Of a DNA stretch of 64,000 bases, positions 24,795 to 36,897 are shown one piece after another. Both the position numbers and the translations under genes were made by a program. Under the pieces are notes generated by a model, which saw nothing but the letters and a program-made list of their open reading frames with translations, did not search any database and had not been told where the DNA came from. The DNA comes from Cristatella mucedo (taxonomy: Eukaryota; Bryozoa; Phylactolaemata; Cristatellidae): assembly GCA_009760855.2 (NCBI GenBank), contig WPIO01000011.1, forward strand, positions 3,442,001-3,506,000, in the 5' to 3' direction. The stretch's first letter is position 1; each line of letters opens with the position of its first letter.

Positions 24795-24860
24795 TTCTGC
24801 CCCCTCGCTCAGTCTCTCTGTCTCTCTCCCTTGCTCTCGCTCTCTCTCTCCCCCTCCATC
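24700..24860. repeat. Imperfect (TC)n array
   Basis: TC repeats with a duplicated segment around 'tctttctgccccctcgctca', present twice (near 24721 and 24793). Confidence 0.9.
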
Positions 24861-24865
24861 ATATA

Positions 24866-24964
24866 TAGGGTCCAGAGGACTAGCAGTCTTCTTTAACAAG
24901 GAGATCAATTTTGGGATGAGGTCACTTGTGCCCTCCGTGAACATAGACATTGAGGTGCTGCATG

Positions 24965-24968
<4 letters not shown>
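24866..24968 (-). mobile_element. LINE-A continuation
   Basis: Matches 32393-32500 of another LINE-A copy (gaggactagcagtcttcttt, then gaggtcacttgtgccctccg) and continues the copy broken at 24062. Confidence 0.7.

Positions 24969-25038
<70 letters not shown>
24969..25038. repeat. (GA)n array grown inside LINE-A
   Basis: Thirty-five GA units. In the homologous LINE-A at 32490 the site reads 'gaaattgagggacagg', so this purine-rich spot seeded the array. Confidence 0.93.
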
Positions 25039-25040
<2 letters not shown>

Positions 25041-25084
25041 CTGTGGGGCTGTTATTGAATGAAAGGACTCCAGAGGAGTTGCTG

Positions 25085-25510
25085 CTACCTTAGTGATGGA
25101 ATATCTGATCTTTGATCAATTGGTATGATCTCAAAAGTCTTCGTTTGCTTGTCAATGTCCTCCATCTTGAGCCGATCCGAATAGACAGCTGGAAAAATAC
25201 CCGGATACGCGGAAATAACTGTCCCGATCCAGAATAATAGAATAATAAAAAAGAATAAATAATAGAATCCTTCATTTTCCGAGTCGCATCGTGGGAGCGA
25301 TATCAAAGCGGTGACTTGGGAGAATTCTATTGGATGAATAAATGTAGGCTTGCATTCGCATAGTTGTAGTTGATAACTAGAATAAGTTACTATCAACTCA
25401 GTCAGTGACTGCGGCAGGTATATATGGTCACCAGAGCAGGCGAATAGGGCTTTCCATAAAATTAGACTATTTATGTTACACCGGCGGTGGTGCCCTCCGT
25501 TTACGATCAG
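25085..25510 (-). CDS. Probable 3' terminal exon of a single-pass membrane protein
   Basis: A strong acceptor on the minus strand (ctcttgttatgccctcag|CTG) opens 141 codons ending in TAG at 25085. The first two thirds look extracellular with five or six cysteines. A hydrophobic span follows (FYYLFFFIILLFWIGTVISA, roughly residues 75-97 of the exon). The remaining tail of about 45 residues is charged and includes KMEDIDKQTKTFEIIPI. The layout suits the C-terminus of a type I membrane protein. I do not recognise the family. LINE-A and a GA array begin just beyond its end. Candidate upstream exons on the same strand lie at 28611-28339 and 37266-36898, but joining them is not proven: the nearest ends in phase 1, whereas this acceptor is phase 0. 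Confidence 0.48.
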   Translation of the reverse strand: MIVNGGHHRRCNINSLILWKALFACSGDHIYLPQSLTELIVTYSSYQLQLCECKPTFIHPIEFSQVTALISLPRCDSENEGFYYLFFFIILLFWIGTVISAYPGIFPAVYSDRLKMEDIDKQTKTFEIIPIDQRSDIPSLR

Positions 25511-25889
25511 CTGAGGGCATAACAAGAGCGGCAGCAGGGTCTTGGCTGTGCTTACATGTTCATTCTACCTAGTATAGGCACGTATAGCACCTAAGAACCA
25601 TAGGCAACGACCTAGTTGTTTCGCAGTAATTATAATTCGGACACAATACGTGATATTTTGGCACACATAATCTTGATGATTTAGCATGCCGTTTCATGTC
25701 CACCCCCAGCTTAAATTCAAGCCGTCCTCGGCCGAAATGATAATAGAATCATGACCGAACCAAATAGAGCAGATGTAAGCATTCAGCTTATATAGGCTTT
25801 AGTTTATATTGCTACCGAAGCTTTTGAGTCATGACCTTTTCTATGCTTTCTCTAGCTTGAACTTTGTAGACCTAGCTAATTTATTGTCT
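25511..25889. other. Unassigned, probably intronic
   Basis: Nothing recognised between the candidate terminal exon and the next LINE-A fragment. Confidence 0.3.
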
Positions 25890-26140
25890 ACAGTGAACCC
25901 TAGGCCATCTGGCCGAGGGTACATAGTCAGAGGCGCAGTTTTTCTGCAGCATGACAGCTAGCGTCGTATTATCACATTCTACCAGTGAATATAGGTCGTA
26001 AGGGGATTGAGCTGCAGGGGTGAAGAGGATATTTTCGCCCGGGCAGCATCGATGTCAAGGGTCGTGAGGTTTCGCGATTCCCACAAGATTCTGGATGCCG
26101 ACGAGGGCGCACACTGTAGATTGAATGAGACCCGCATGCG
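25890..26140 (-). mobile_element. LINE-A fragment upstream of RT
   Basis: Aligns by eye with 32870-33115 of the long LINE-A copy. It is joined to LINE-B in opposite orientation at about 26140. Confidence 0.65.
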
Positions 26141-26735
26141 ATCAGATAAACTGAAGTTGACAATAACAGAGGATACTAGCATGCTGTGCATAGGACACCA
26201 TGAGCGTGTGGCTGGATCAGAAGGCTTTGCTCTCCTGATAGACGATGCTGTTGTGCGGCCATCACTACTTGCTCGGAATTTAGATGCTGTCTTTGACAAC
26301 TGCCTAAATTTTATAAGCTTCATTCAGAAAACTGCTTTCTACAACTAGCCATTAGGTCCAATCCCTATCAAAGATTACAAGTTGTCTTCCACGATGGCTT
26401 TCAAAAATTTAATTAGCTCTTTAATTCTATCTCGGCTAGGTTATTGTAATTCCATTTTGGCTAGGTTACAGAAAAAAAACAACGAGGCTACTGCAGCTAG
26501 CGATAAATTTGGCTACAAGGCTGGTTTTCACACCCCAGAGGTTTGACCACGTGGCTCTTTTACTGAAAGAGCTTAAAAGGCTTTCGGTTGATCAATGGAT
26601 TATGAGCAAAGTTCTTACGCTGACCCACGAGGCCCCCCACGGCTCGGCTCTTCCATACCTAGCTGAACTGCTGCATCAGCTTTAACCTCTTCGTGCCCTC
26701 AGCAAACATCGAGTTCTTGAGAAGCGGAATCGAAA
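26141..26735 (+). mobile_element. LINE-B fragment, RT C-terminal part
   Basis: The plus-strand frame up to 26348 matches the LINE-B segment 'GFALLIDDAVVRPSLLARNL' seen as CFALLICDAVMRPSPRARNL in the copy near 61950. It continues with degraded downstream coding sequence and lacks the 3' end. Confidence 0.75.
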
Positions 26736-26764
26736 TGAGTCAATAAAAATATAAAAACAAAATT

Positions 26765-27530
26765 TGATATAAAACCCTTAAAAAACTCAATCTCTTTCTA
26801 GGCACTTTTCATTTGCTGCAAAGGAAGCCCGATCAAATAATTAGTGGTACCATGATCAATAAACAGGAACAATAACATGGTTTGGGGTGACATGCATATG
26901 GTCAGCATGCAAATATGGTTAGTGGCAGCATACACAGTGGCAGAATGCATAAGTAAACATAGGATGAATCACCGAGGCCCACTAAATGCTGTGATAAGTA
27001 GATGCGTTTTTATTTTCTTTTTAAATGTAGACAAGTCAGATGTCGTGATGTAAGTAGGGGGAGTTCCGGACTTTAGGAGCCTACGAACTACAGACATGGT
27101 CTTCAAAAAATTCGAGGTTTGTACGAGGTATATGTAAACAGCTAGATTCCGAAAAGCGGGCCTGGTGTGAGAGTAGATCTAATAGGTAGGCTGGCGCTAA
27201 AGAATGAAGGGACCTACAAGTGAGTGACAAAACCTTAAAGTCGATGCGTTGCTTGACTAGGAGCCAGTTCAGGTCGACGAGAAGTGGTGCGATGTGGCAA
27301 CTGCAACGATCATGACAGACAAGCCTAGCTGCAGAGTTTTCTACCAGCTGTAAGCGCCTAAGGGCACATACCGGTAGACCAGCAAGAAGTGAGTTACGAA
27401 GTCAAGGCGGTATGTCACAAAAGCACGGACCAAATTAGATGCAGTATTCCTGTCTAAATGAGCCCGAATTTGAGCAATTTTTAATAGCTGAAAGTAGGCA
27501 GACGATGGAGGACTTAGTACCTGGTGGGTG
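26765..27530 (-). mobile_element. LINE-A 3' part
   Basis: Terminal block (ctcaatctctttctaggcac) followed by conserved 3' region and RT C-terminal coding, minus orientation, no intact frame. Confidence 0.8.
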
Positions 27531-27539
27531 AAGGATTAC

Positions 27540-27890
27540 TTCCTTTATTGACAGCTTATTGTCAGAGGGACTCAAAGCAAAAGATTCGCAAGACAGCTAC
27601 AGGGACTGCAAATAGCTGGCGATTGAGGAAGGAACGTATAACAATGCCGGCTCCCCATGAACTTTGATTACTCTAGGGGTATGGAAATAGCACACGCTTG
27701 ACGGGCTGGCCTTAATCATGGTCGGGTCTTTGGTCAATTTCAGCCAAGTCTTGGCCAAGGCAGACACGTCTAGACCGCCATCGACGATAACGCCACTTAT
27801 AGTTAGGAGTTTATTGCACATTGAGCGAGAATTCTAAAGAAAAGCTTTAAAAGGGGCCACCAAGGTTAAAGCAAGCTTGATAAATACTAA
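27540..27890 (-). mobile_element. LINE endonuclease N-terminal fragment
   Basis: The frame 27821-27597 has the layout of an L2/CR1 endonuclease start: GGLDVSALAKTWLKLTKDPT corresponds to the usual 'LALTETWL' block (the catalytic glutamate position is Lys here), followed by CYFHTPRV and a GEPALLYVPSSIA block. Probably LINE-B. Without that comparison it could be mistaken for a host exon. Confidence 0.6.
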
Positions 27891-28338
27891 GTTAGAGTGA
27901 TTCGCATTATTTCTTGAGGGAGGTCGCGTAGGACGGCTCGAGACGTTGCTTGGAAGAATAAGTAATTAGGGTCGAATGGTCATAGGGTGTATCCAAGGCT
28001 GTTCTTAAACGTGGACACAAATACAGACTACTTAGTAAGAAACCATTCTGCATCAGTCACCAAAGATGGATGGACTACTTCAAGTTTCATTTGAAAGCAT
28101 GTTAGATTAGTGGCGAGGACGGTTCTACGAAGGTAAATTTCCTTTTCCGTTCAAAGGACGGATGTAAATGTTTCGAGACCTTCGATTGGGTCATTAATTC
28201 AAACCATTTAGGCAATTAAGAAAAAGTGCTATTTAAGTTAAAAGCTGATTTCATCCTTCTTCAGAATGTGACCCCAAGAGATGCCAGTGTTCCTATGCCG
28301 AAGTCAGAAAGAAGCGGAACCATTCAGTGCACTCATAC
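27891..28338. other. Unassigned, probably intronic
   Basis: Nothing recognised. Confidence 0.3.
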
Positions 28339-28611
28339 TCAACAGTTCAGCCTTGTAAAGTAATTTTAATATAGTGCCGATGAAACAAACAGATATTTCA
28401 CGCTCAGATCGTGATGCCATTTCCTGGAGTGCCGTCTGAATTTGATTCGCTGCCGACACTCGAAGATTGATTTGCTGCGTAAAATAATGAATTGAAGCAG
28501 GAATTTCTACAATCACGTCGACTAAATACTGTCTGCTGTGGGGCCAATACCGAAAACGTTTACCTAGAGCAAGCCATGGTTCCAAAACCTCTTGGTTACC
28601 GGTCCAGTACT
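28339..28611 (-). CDS. Probable internal exon, extracellular-like, unrecognised
   Basis: A polypyrimidine acceptor on the minus strand (cctttcttatgctcaatcgatag) opens 90 codons that close at TTGA|GTATGA. Both borders are phase 1, the symmetric type common in extracellular module exons. The peptide has beta-rich stretches (RQYLVDVIVEIPASIHYF) followed by a helical segment (ANQIQTALQEMASRSER). It does not match LINE-A or LINE-B. It could belong to the same minus-strand gene as the membrane exon at 25510-25085. Confidence 0.42.
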
Positions 28612-28714
28612 CTATCGATTGAGCATAAGAAAGGAATCTTCTCCCTGCACCCGTCACAGGCTTTAAATCTCTTACTTTCAATTTTCCCTAATATTAAAAT
28701 TTTAGCTATACATT

Positions 28715-28830
28715 TATATAGCTTTCTGAGTGAACTACATCTCTTTCTAGGCACTGCAGGTATGCAGAAAAGGAAGCAAGGTAGTTTTGGTAAAATGCAC
28801 ACTATCAGCAAGTCTGGCGCACATAGAAGG
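28715..28830 (-). mobile_element. LINE-A 3' tail fragment
   Basis: Terminal block only (tgaactacatctctttctag on plus), diverged, in the intron before the exon at 28611. Confidence 0.5.
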
Positions 28831-29489
<659 letters not shown>

Positions 29490-29660
29490 CGCGCCTAAAC
29501 AGCAGCAGCTATTGTTTACATATAATTTTTTGAAGAAAAAATCAAAACTAACTTTCAATGAAGTATGATTTTTAAATTATCTGAACGCAGACAATGATAT
29601 ACCAGTTTATTGACCATCTTGACCCTGCAATGCGCTAGATCAGCCAAGTTGTGACTGTCG

Positions 29661-30079
29661 ATTAAGTATTAAGTTTTGGTCTGGAAATAAAATGGCTTGC
29701 TGTCGGCAATATGATATATAATGGCCGAGACGCTTGCAAGCTGCAGCCATGTATAGGGCAGGAAGTTGGCGCCTCATTATTTGAGCTGAGTTGTTCCCAA
29801 GGCTTTGAGTTCAACGGGACTTGGACGAAGTGGCTGCTTCCGCACTCATGTAAACCTCCGTCGCTGCTGAATAGACTTCTCTGCGCTATGTTAGTGCACT
29901 CGTTATCTGAAGGTATAGGCGCTCTTCGTGATTGCTTTGTGATATGTCCCACTACTGTCGTATACCACCGTGAACAGATCGCTAGCCGTGACTCCAAGGC
30001 TCAGGGTTTCATCGGTATTCGGCATATGGCGGCAGGATTACGAGCGCTCTATTTTCGGCCTATTCCTATGCGGCTGTGA
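29661..30079. other. Ambiguous open-frame region
   Basis: Long frames are open on both strands: plus 29711-30079 (Cys-containing, NGTWTKW core) and minus 29997-29662, plus a second minus frame with a beta-rich GVTASDLFTVVYDSSGTYHK core near 30015-29960. At most one is real. No splice borders decide between them. Confidence 0.25.
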
Positions 30080-30344
30080 AAGCCGCTACCGTTACACCCA
30101 GTGTGTAAAGATTATAACATATAAAATGTTAATAATCTCAATCATTTTTATATTCCAACCGATTTACCATAAACATATTTCAATAGTAGTAATGCGGCTA
30201 AATCACAACGGCAGACATGTGGCGATAGTTTGGGCAAAAGTACGACCCCGTATAATGTCTACTGTGCGCCCCACTTCCGAGCGGCATCTTGTATTAATAA
30301 CAATACTACTACTAATAATAGTAGTATAATAACAATAGTCATGC

Positions 30345-33300
30345 ATTTGAATCGCCCCATCAGAGAACTAAATCTTTTTCTATAAGCTTTACTTTTGATC
30401 CAAAGGAAGCTTTATTAAATAATTAGTGGTAGCTTGCTCGATGTCAACAAGCATAAGGTGGTTAGAGGTGACATGCACAAGGTCACCATGCAAATGTGGT
30501 TAGTGACAGCATGCGCAGTGTCCGCACGCATAAGCACACAAAATGTAAATCACGCGGACTAATTAAATGCTGTGATAAATAGATGTTTTGTAGCTTTTAT
30601 TTGAATATCATCAAATCAGGGGATGTCGTGACGCCAGTCAGAAGTCAGTTTCAGGCTTTGGGAGCATAGAAACTAAAGGCACGGTCTCCGAAGGATTTGA
30701 GGTTTCTACGAGGTGCACGTACACGGTTAGATTCAGAAAAGTGGGTAGTACGATGTTTAGCCTGGTGGGGAAGAGATCTGATGGGTAGGCTGGAGCTCAA
30801 GAATGAACGAACCTAGAAGTGAGTAACGGAACTTTGAAGTCAATGCGTTGCTTGACTTTAGAGCCTAGACTGTGGAACTCGCTTCCACAATTCTTACGCA
30901 ACGACAACTACTCTACTACTGCCGACTATTGCACATCTTTTTCAGCGGTCCTGAACTGCTACTTCTATGCTACTCACTAACTCAACTGCTCTCCTGACTC
31001 TGCTATGCTTCCCACTTTCTCTTTGTTGCGTGAGACGAAGTCTGTTGGCTACTGAATGCGTACCGAAAGTTGCTTAGGCTGTGAGTGCGCTATACAAAAC
31101 TCTCCTGCTTAACACCCACATGGTTTTATGAATTTGTGGAGTTACTGACGGAGATACATTACATATAGAGCCAGTCCAGGTTGACGAGAAATGGTGTGAT
31201 GTGGCAACTGCGACGCTCATGAAAGACAAGCCTAGCTGCAGAGTTTTTCACCAGCTACAAGCACCTAAGTGCACAGGCCGGTAGACCAGCAAGAAGTGAG
31301 TTAAGAAGTCAAGGCGGGATGTCACAAATGCATGAGCGTTTTTAGATGCGGTATCCCTCTCTACGCAAACCCGACCTTTGGCAATGCTATATAGCTGAAA
31401 GTAGTCAGACTTGACTGTGGAGCTGACGTGGTCGTTTAATGTAAGGTCAGTTTGGAGCAGGATGTGTAGATTTCATACGTATTCAACAGAAAATATGCAA
31501 GCAGAGCCGATTTTGAGCGTTAGGTTTTCTAATTCGTGAGTCACCCTGGGTTTACTCAGAACTAGTAGTTTGGTTCTATCGTCATTCAATTGTAAGAATG
31601 TTTTCTGTCATCCACGTGTGGATGTCATCAATGGATGCAGCAAGTGAGTTGAGAGAGTTCGACGTGCCGGAGGGCTGGGAGGAATCACAGCAAAGGTATA
31701 CCTAAGTGTCATCTGCATAGAAGTGAAAGTCCACATTGTGCTTGGAAATCACATCGGCAAGAGGGAGAGTATAAACCGTGAAAAAAGAGGGAGAATATAA
31801 ACAGTAAAGATAATGAGATCGAGCCCAAAGCCCTGAGGTACCTCATATTTCAGGGGTCCCTCGGATGATCTTTGTACATTCACATCAATACTTTGAAGTC
31901 TCCAACTGAGATAGGGCCTGAACCATTACAATGCAGTGCTAGTGAAGCCCATTTGTAATGAGAGGTACTCAAGAAGGACTTGGGGATCAATGGTATCAAA
32001 AGCTCCCGAAAGATCAAGCATAAAAAGCAGAGACCATACGTAAGTCTGCGTTTGTAAGAAGGTTTTATGCACCCAAAACAATGCTAAATCTTAGGAGTGA
32101 TTAGCTCTAAAACCAGAATAGTACTAATGCCTAGGTGTGAAGTTTCAGTGAATGAGTTTCGCTGGTCTGCGACGACTCGTTTCAGATTCTTTGAAATGAA
32201 CTGTAGAACGGAGACTGGTCGGAAGTTACTCAAGTTCTCTTGGTCTAGTGTTGCTCTCTTGAGTAATGTCCTGACTACCGCCTTTTTACAAATTCCAAGG
32301 ATATGAGCTGAAGCTAATGACATATTTATGGTGTTAGTTATACATGAAAGCAGCAGATTTATGCACTGTAGAAGCAGGACCGTGGGAATAGGGTCTAGAG
32401 GACTAGCAGTCTTCTTTGATTGATATATTGACCTCGTAATGAGATCACTCGGGGCCACCTTGAAAACAGACATAAATGTTCTGCATGAAATTGAGGGACA
32501 GGATTCCAGAATTGATGCTCCCACCCTACGGATGGACTCCCTAATCTTGTCTATTTTGTCGACAAAGAATCTAGAGAAGCGATCGACTATCAATAGATCA
32601 TCACAAGAATCGCTAGGTACGGAGCTAACCTGGGAGTGGCTAAGGAGATGGTTGATCGTAGACATTGGCATTTTGGGATTGTGCATCTGTGATTCAACAA
32701 TAATGTTTTTGTAGAAGCAAGACTTGGCCTATGCAAGGAGTAATTGGCATGATCTGCGGTAGTCCTCGTATGCCTGTCGATGGAAAGTAAGTCCTGATCT
32801 TTTATAGGTTTTCTCAAGCTCGAGCCTAGAAGAGTAGACCTGGGTTTTTTAATGTCTTAGGTAAACCATCGGCCGTATGAGCGAGGGCGCACAGTGCTCC
32901 TAGTCATCGGTACAAGCACGTCATGCACGTATGCTAGTGTCGTGTTTTAGCATTCTACTTATGATGAAAGGTCGGAAGGAGATTGAAGAACACGGGGGAC
33001 GAAGAAATATTGTCGCACAGACATCATAGATGCCAAGGGTCCTAAGGCTTCGCGACTCATGGGTGACTTTGGACAGCAGAGGAGAACACATACTATAGAC
33101 TGAATGAGATCTGCATGTGGTGATGACCAGAATTAAAAAAAATACGTGATGATAGCGAGCAGTTGTGAGAATAAACTTGGTCGAGTATGTGACATGTATT
33201 GACTAAGGCCAAGCAAATGAGCCATAAGAGACGATGATTCAGTCAGTGCACGAGATCCGTTAGTGAAGGCATCAGATGAGCTATCAAAAAGAAAGTTAAA

Positions 33301-34130
33301 ATCACTCAAAACGAGGAAAGATCGATTTATTTTACCAGGAATCGAAATGAGGTCAAATAAATGTGAGATAAAGAAGGACTTGGGACCTGGGGGAGGCGAC
33401 ACAATACTGCGACCATTAGCAGCTTACTGTCGGCTGAACGCAAAACACTTTTAGAAGCACACACCAGCTGGATGACTTTCAAAGCTTGGTGTATGCTTCT
33501 TCGAATCACACTAAAGGTTTCTATTAATTTGCTTTGCGACACGCTTATTCAGCAACCGTACCACGGTCATAGTCCTGCGAAGTTTGTCGACGTTGGTATG
33601 TGCACGAAGATGACGACATTTGACTCACCCAACAACAAAGCCAATGGAATCATTGCAAGGTAGGCTGAAACTATTATAAGCAAATGAAGATCCTGCTTTA
33701 AATTAAAAATAATGGGAAGAAGAGTCACATAAGCACTCAGAGGATTCAAAAATCAAACAGCCATATCCAGCATCATGTATTTTCAACAAATGACAGGAAG
33801 GATTGTAACCACGTTTAGCATTGTTAAAATACGGTTCTTCATCGGGCATGTAATGAGAGCTAGGAACGGTCAGATGATACATTGTAGACAGAATCATTAG
33901 CATATAGTAGAGTAAGTAGTAATGTAGCACTTCAAGCATCCAAATAGCAGTCTATTACGCCAGCAGTTTGAAAATTAGCAGTCTCGAAGCAAGTTACGAA
34001 ATTCACAGTCTCCGTAATGGCTATAACTTGCACAGGAAAGACGACTACTTCATTCTTGAAATCTCCAGTCAAGGCAAATATAGTGGAATCTAGCATGCCA
34101 CAGAAAAAATTTCAATTCTCTCTTGTCAAA
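30345..34130 (-). mobile_element. LINE-A, longest copy (endonuclease, RT, 3' end)
   Basis: Minus orientation. From right to left are endonuclease N-terminal sequence (33939-33703, DEEPYFNNAKRGYNPSCH), an endonuclease block with LVLSDFNFLFDSS (33402-33133, the 'GDFN' motif with Ser for Gly), the RT N-terminal region (32686-32084, NFRPVSVLQFISKNLKRVV), the RT remainder in broken frames, the C-terminal region and the terminal block near 30360. It belongs to the L2/CR1 group by the order and motif style. Frames are interrupted and a LINE-B 3' end is inserted at 30866-31165, so it is inactive. Confidence 0.82.
30866..31165 (+). mobile_element. LINE-B 3' end nested in LINE-A
   Basis: A 300-bp LINE-B terminus flanked by TAGAGCC at 30859-30865 and 31166-31172, a 7-bp target duplication. 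Host LINE-A text continues on both sides. It ends in the family's TACATTACATA tail. Confidence 0.9.
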
Positions 34131-34305
34131 TCATAAACTCTGACTTGTCGAGCCGTTTATAGGATTTTTCTATTTCAGCACAAGGAGCTTTCAAAATAAC
34201 CTGCACCTGTAGTACAGTGGTGGCCCTAACAAGTTTGACGTCTTCTATATTAACAGCGGTAATTCCAGTCGTACAGCCTTTATTAGAGTACTTACGTTCC
34301 GCCAT
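34126..34305 (-). CDS. Small ORF at the 5' side of LINE-A
   Basis: ATG at 34305 and TGA at 34126 enclose 59 codons with a helix-prone, charged composition (ends with EIEKSYKRLDKSEF). It lies directly upstream of the LINE-A endonuclease in the same orientation, where a first ORF or 5' leader would be. It is too short for a usual ORF1 protein, so it may be a remnant or chance frame. Confidence 0.3.
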   Translation of the reverse strand: MAERKYSNKGCTTGITAVNIEDVKLVRATTVLQVQVILKAPCAEIEKSYKRLDKSEFMI

Positions 34306-34775
34306 CGTTGAAATCTCTGCATTAATCTGAATAGATTGATGGCTGGATCTGACATCTACAAAAGATATTTCGATCTTTTACATCCGTCTCTGCACACTTT
34401 GGCCTTAAGGGTTTCCATAATCTCAAGACTAGTATAGCGAAATGCTGCTATATGATGTTGGGCGGCAAATGCTGCCTCGCGAAATTCTTGGCCTGAACAT
34501 ATATTCGCAATTGACTTAAGGCCAAAACAATGCTGTTCTCATTGATTTAAAGAAAGGATGGCTTTAAAGTTCGAAGAGGTGCAGCAGAGAATTTTACACA
34601 ATTACTAAGCTCGATTGAGCTGGCAATTATTTCAGCATTAAAACACGCCAAACTGCCATCAGAAACAGTAATTTTTTAATTTCTTCGTCATGTCAGATGT
34701 CATGCTGTCAGTCGGGAGTGAGTTTCAGGCTATGGGAGCATTTGAACTAAAGGCGCAGTCTCAAAAGGAGTTGAA

Positions 34776-35452
34776 CTCACTCCTTGCTGGCCTACCGGCT
34801 CGTGAAATCGGGCGCTTACAGCTGGCGCAATACTGTGCTGCTAGGCTTGTCTGTCGTGAGCTTCGCGGTTGCCACAGCACACCACTTCTTGCCAACCTGC
34901 ACTGGGCTACCAGTGAAGCAACGCATTGACTTCGAGATTTTAAGGCTCACTTTCAGGTCCCTTCATTCTTTGGCTCCAGCCTACCTTTCAGATCTACTCC
35001 CCACCAGGCTAAGCATCGTACCACCCACTTTTTGGAATCTAGCTGTTCACCTATACCGCGTACAAACCTCAAATCCTTTGGAGATCGTGCATTTAGTTCG
35101 TATGTTCCTAAAGCCTGGAACTCTCTCCCGACTTGCGTCACAACATCCCCTGACTTGACCGCATTTAAAAAATAATTTTAAAACGCACCTATTTATGGTA
35201 ACTTTTTGTGAGTCCCTGTGATCCGTCCTTTACGTGATAATGCGTGCTGACACTGTGCATACTGCCACTAACCACACTTGCATGCTGACCCTGTGCATGT
35301 CACCCCTAACCATGTCATTCATATTGCTTATCAAGCACGATACCACTGACCGTTCGATCGTGATTCCTTTGCAGCAAATGTAAAGCGCCTAGAGAGATAT
35401 TGAGTTCTCTGAGGGCGCTTTATCACGTGTATTTTTATTAGCACTATTATTG
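34776..35452 (+). mobile_element. LINE-A 3' end nested in LINE-A
   Basis: 5'-truncated copy of about 675 bp coding the C-terminal RT region (PTFWNLAVHLYRV, then SFCV... region ahead of WNSLPT in a broken frame). It ends with a very clean terminal block (gagagatattgagttctctg) and short ATT-like tail. It is one of the youngest-looking copies. Confidence 0.85.
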
Positions 35453-36173
35453 AGTTTTGTTCGAGTCGCAGCTAAAAGATTTGATTCAGAATAGTGGGTT
35501 GTAAGATGCCTAGCATGGTTTAGGAGTAGTTCTGATCGGGACCCAGAGAATAAAGGTTTGAGGTCGATACGATACTTTAGTGGGAACCAGTGCAGGCCGG
35601 CAAGACGTCGTTTGATGTGGCCGCTGTGACGCTCACATCAAATAAGCTTAGCTGCAGAGTCTTGCACCAACTGTAAGCGCCTGATTGTATGTGCCAGTAG
35701 ACCAGCAGGCAGTGATTTGCATAGGTCAAGTCATGACGTCACAACTGCGTAGACCGTTTTCAATGTGTATCCTTGTCTAAGTACAATGTCAAATTGGACA
35801 AGGTTACGTATCTGAAAGTTGGAAGCTTAGCGTGTGGAGCTAATGTGGGCGTCTATTTAAATGTCACTTTTGTACAGGACACCCTGACTTCGTAAAGATG
35901 CTACGGGAGATATGCTGGCAGAGCCAATTTTGGGTGTAAAGCTTTCCAATTTAGTTTGCCCATAACTGGTAAGTTGGTTTAATGATCATTACATGGTATA
36001 AGGTTTCCTGCCATCCATTAGCAGATGTCAGCAATATATGCAGCAACGGAATTCACAGTTTTAACGTGCTGCGGGGCTGAGAGAGAGCAAAGCATAGGTA
36101 CATAGTATATGTCATCCGCAGTGTCGTACGCGCAGAAGCGTCAGCCTATATTGTTGTTGGCGAGCACACTAGC

Positions 36174-36174
<1 letters not shown>

Positions 36175-36238
<64 letters not shown>
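36175..36238. repeat. (GA)n array inside LINE-A
   Basis: About 32 GA units at the position where other LINE-A copies read 'gcaagagggagagtataaac'; the array is followed by the expected 'agtata'. Confidence 0.93.
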
Positions 36239-36241
<3 letters not shown>

Positions 36242-36897
36242 AGGTTGTGAAATCAAGCAGACCGAGCACAGAACCCTGAGGTACCCCGTACTTAAGTGGT
36301 TCCTCGAATGATTTTTGGCTGTTTGCATCAACACTCTGTAGCCTCCCATTGAGATTGGACCTTAAGCCATTTCAGCGCAGTGCCGTTGATGCCCAGGCAA
36401 GGTGAGAGGCGCCCGAGAATGACTTGGTCATTATTGACATTAAACGTCACATAAAGGTCAAACAAAACAAGCAGAGCGACTTTAACCAAGTCTGTATCAA
36501 GCTCTTTATACACCCGAGGCAATAAATTTGTGGAGTAATTAGCTCTAAGGCCAGAATGACAATTACTTGTTAGGTTTGAAGCTTCAATCTTAGTGTGCAG
36601 CGATCGATCTTGAGCAGCTTATCCGGAATTTTCTGCAGGATGAGACAAAGCCTGCAAAATTGTTTGGCTTGATCAGAGCGTATTTAATTGCTGGTACTAC
36701 TTTGCAGAAGTAACCCCAAGAAACTGTTCTCCTACCATCTGTGCAATTTCAGACGGCCCCCAGTAGCTCTGCATTCTGCATTACTGCTTTACTTGAATCA
36801 ACACTTGCATTTACATGCAAAATGCCACATATAAATTGAGCCGGTTGCGGGTCAAAAAAAGTAGCCTCACAACTCCCACGGGCTTCCCTCTCTTTAC

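Larger units (their letters stand above)
34665..36700 (-). mobile_element. LINE-A copy interrupted by another LINE-A
   Basis: Minus-strand LINE-A is present at about 34665-34775 and resumes at 35453-36700, including C-terminal and RT sequence. The gap is filled by a plus-strand LINE-A 3' end. The host's own terminal block is missing at the left. A GA array lies at 36175-36238. Confidence 0.72.

Noticed and set aside
27597-27821. Minus frame first considered a host exon
   Set aside because: Its blocks match an L2/CR1 endonuclease N-terminus, so it is LINE-derived.
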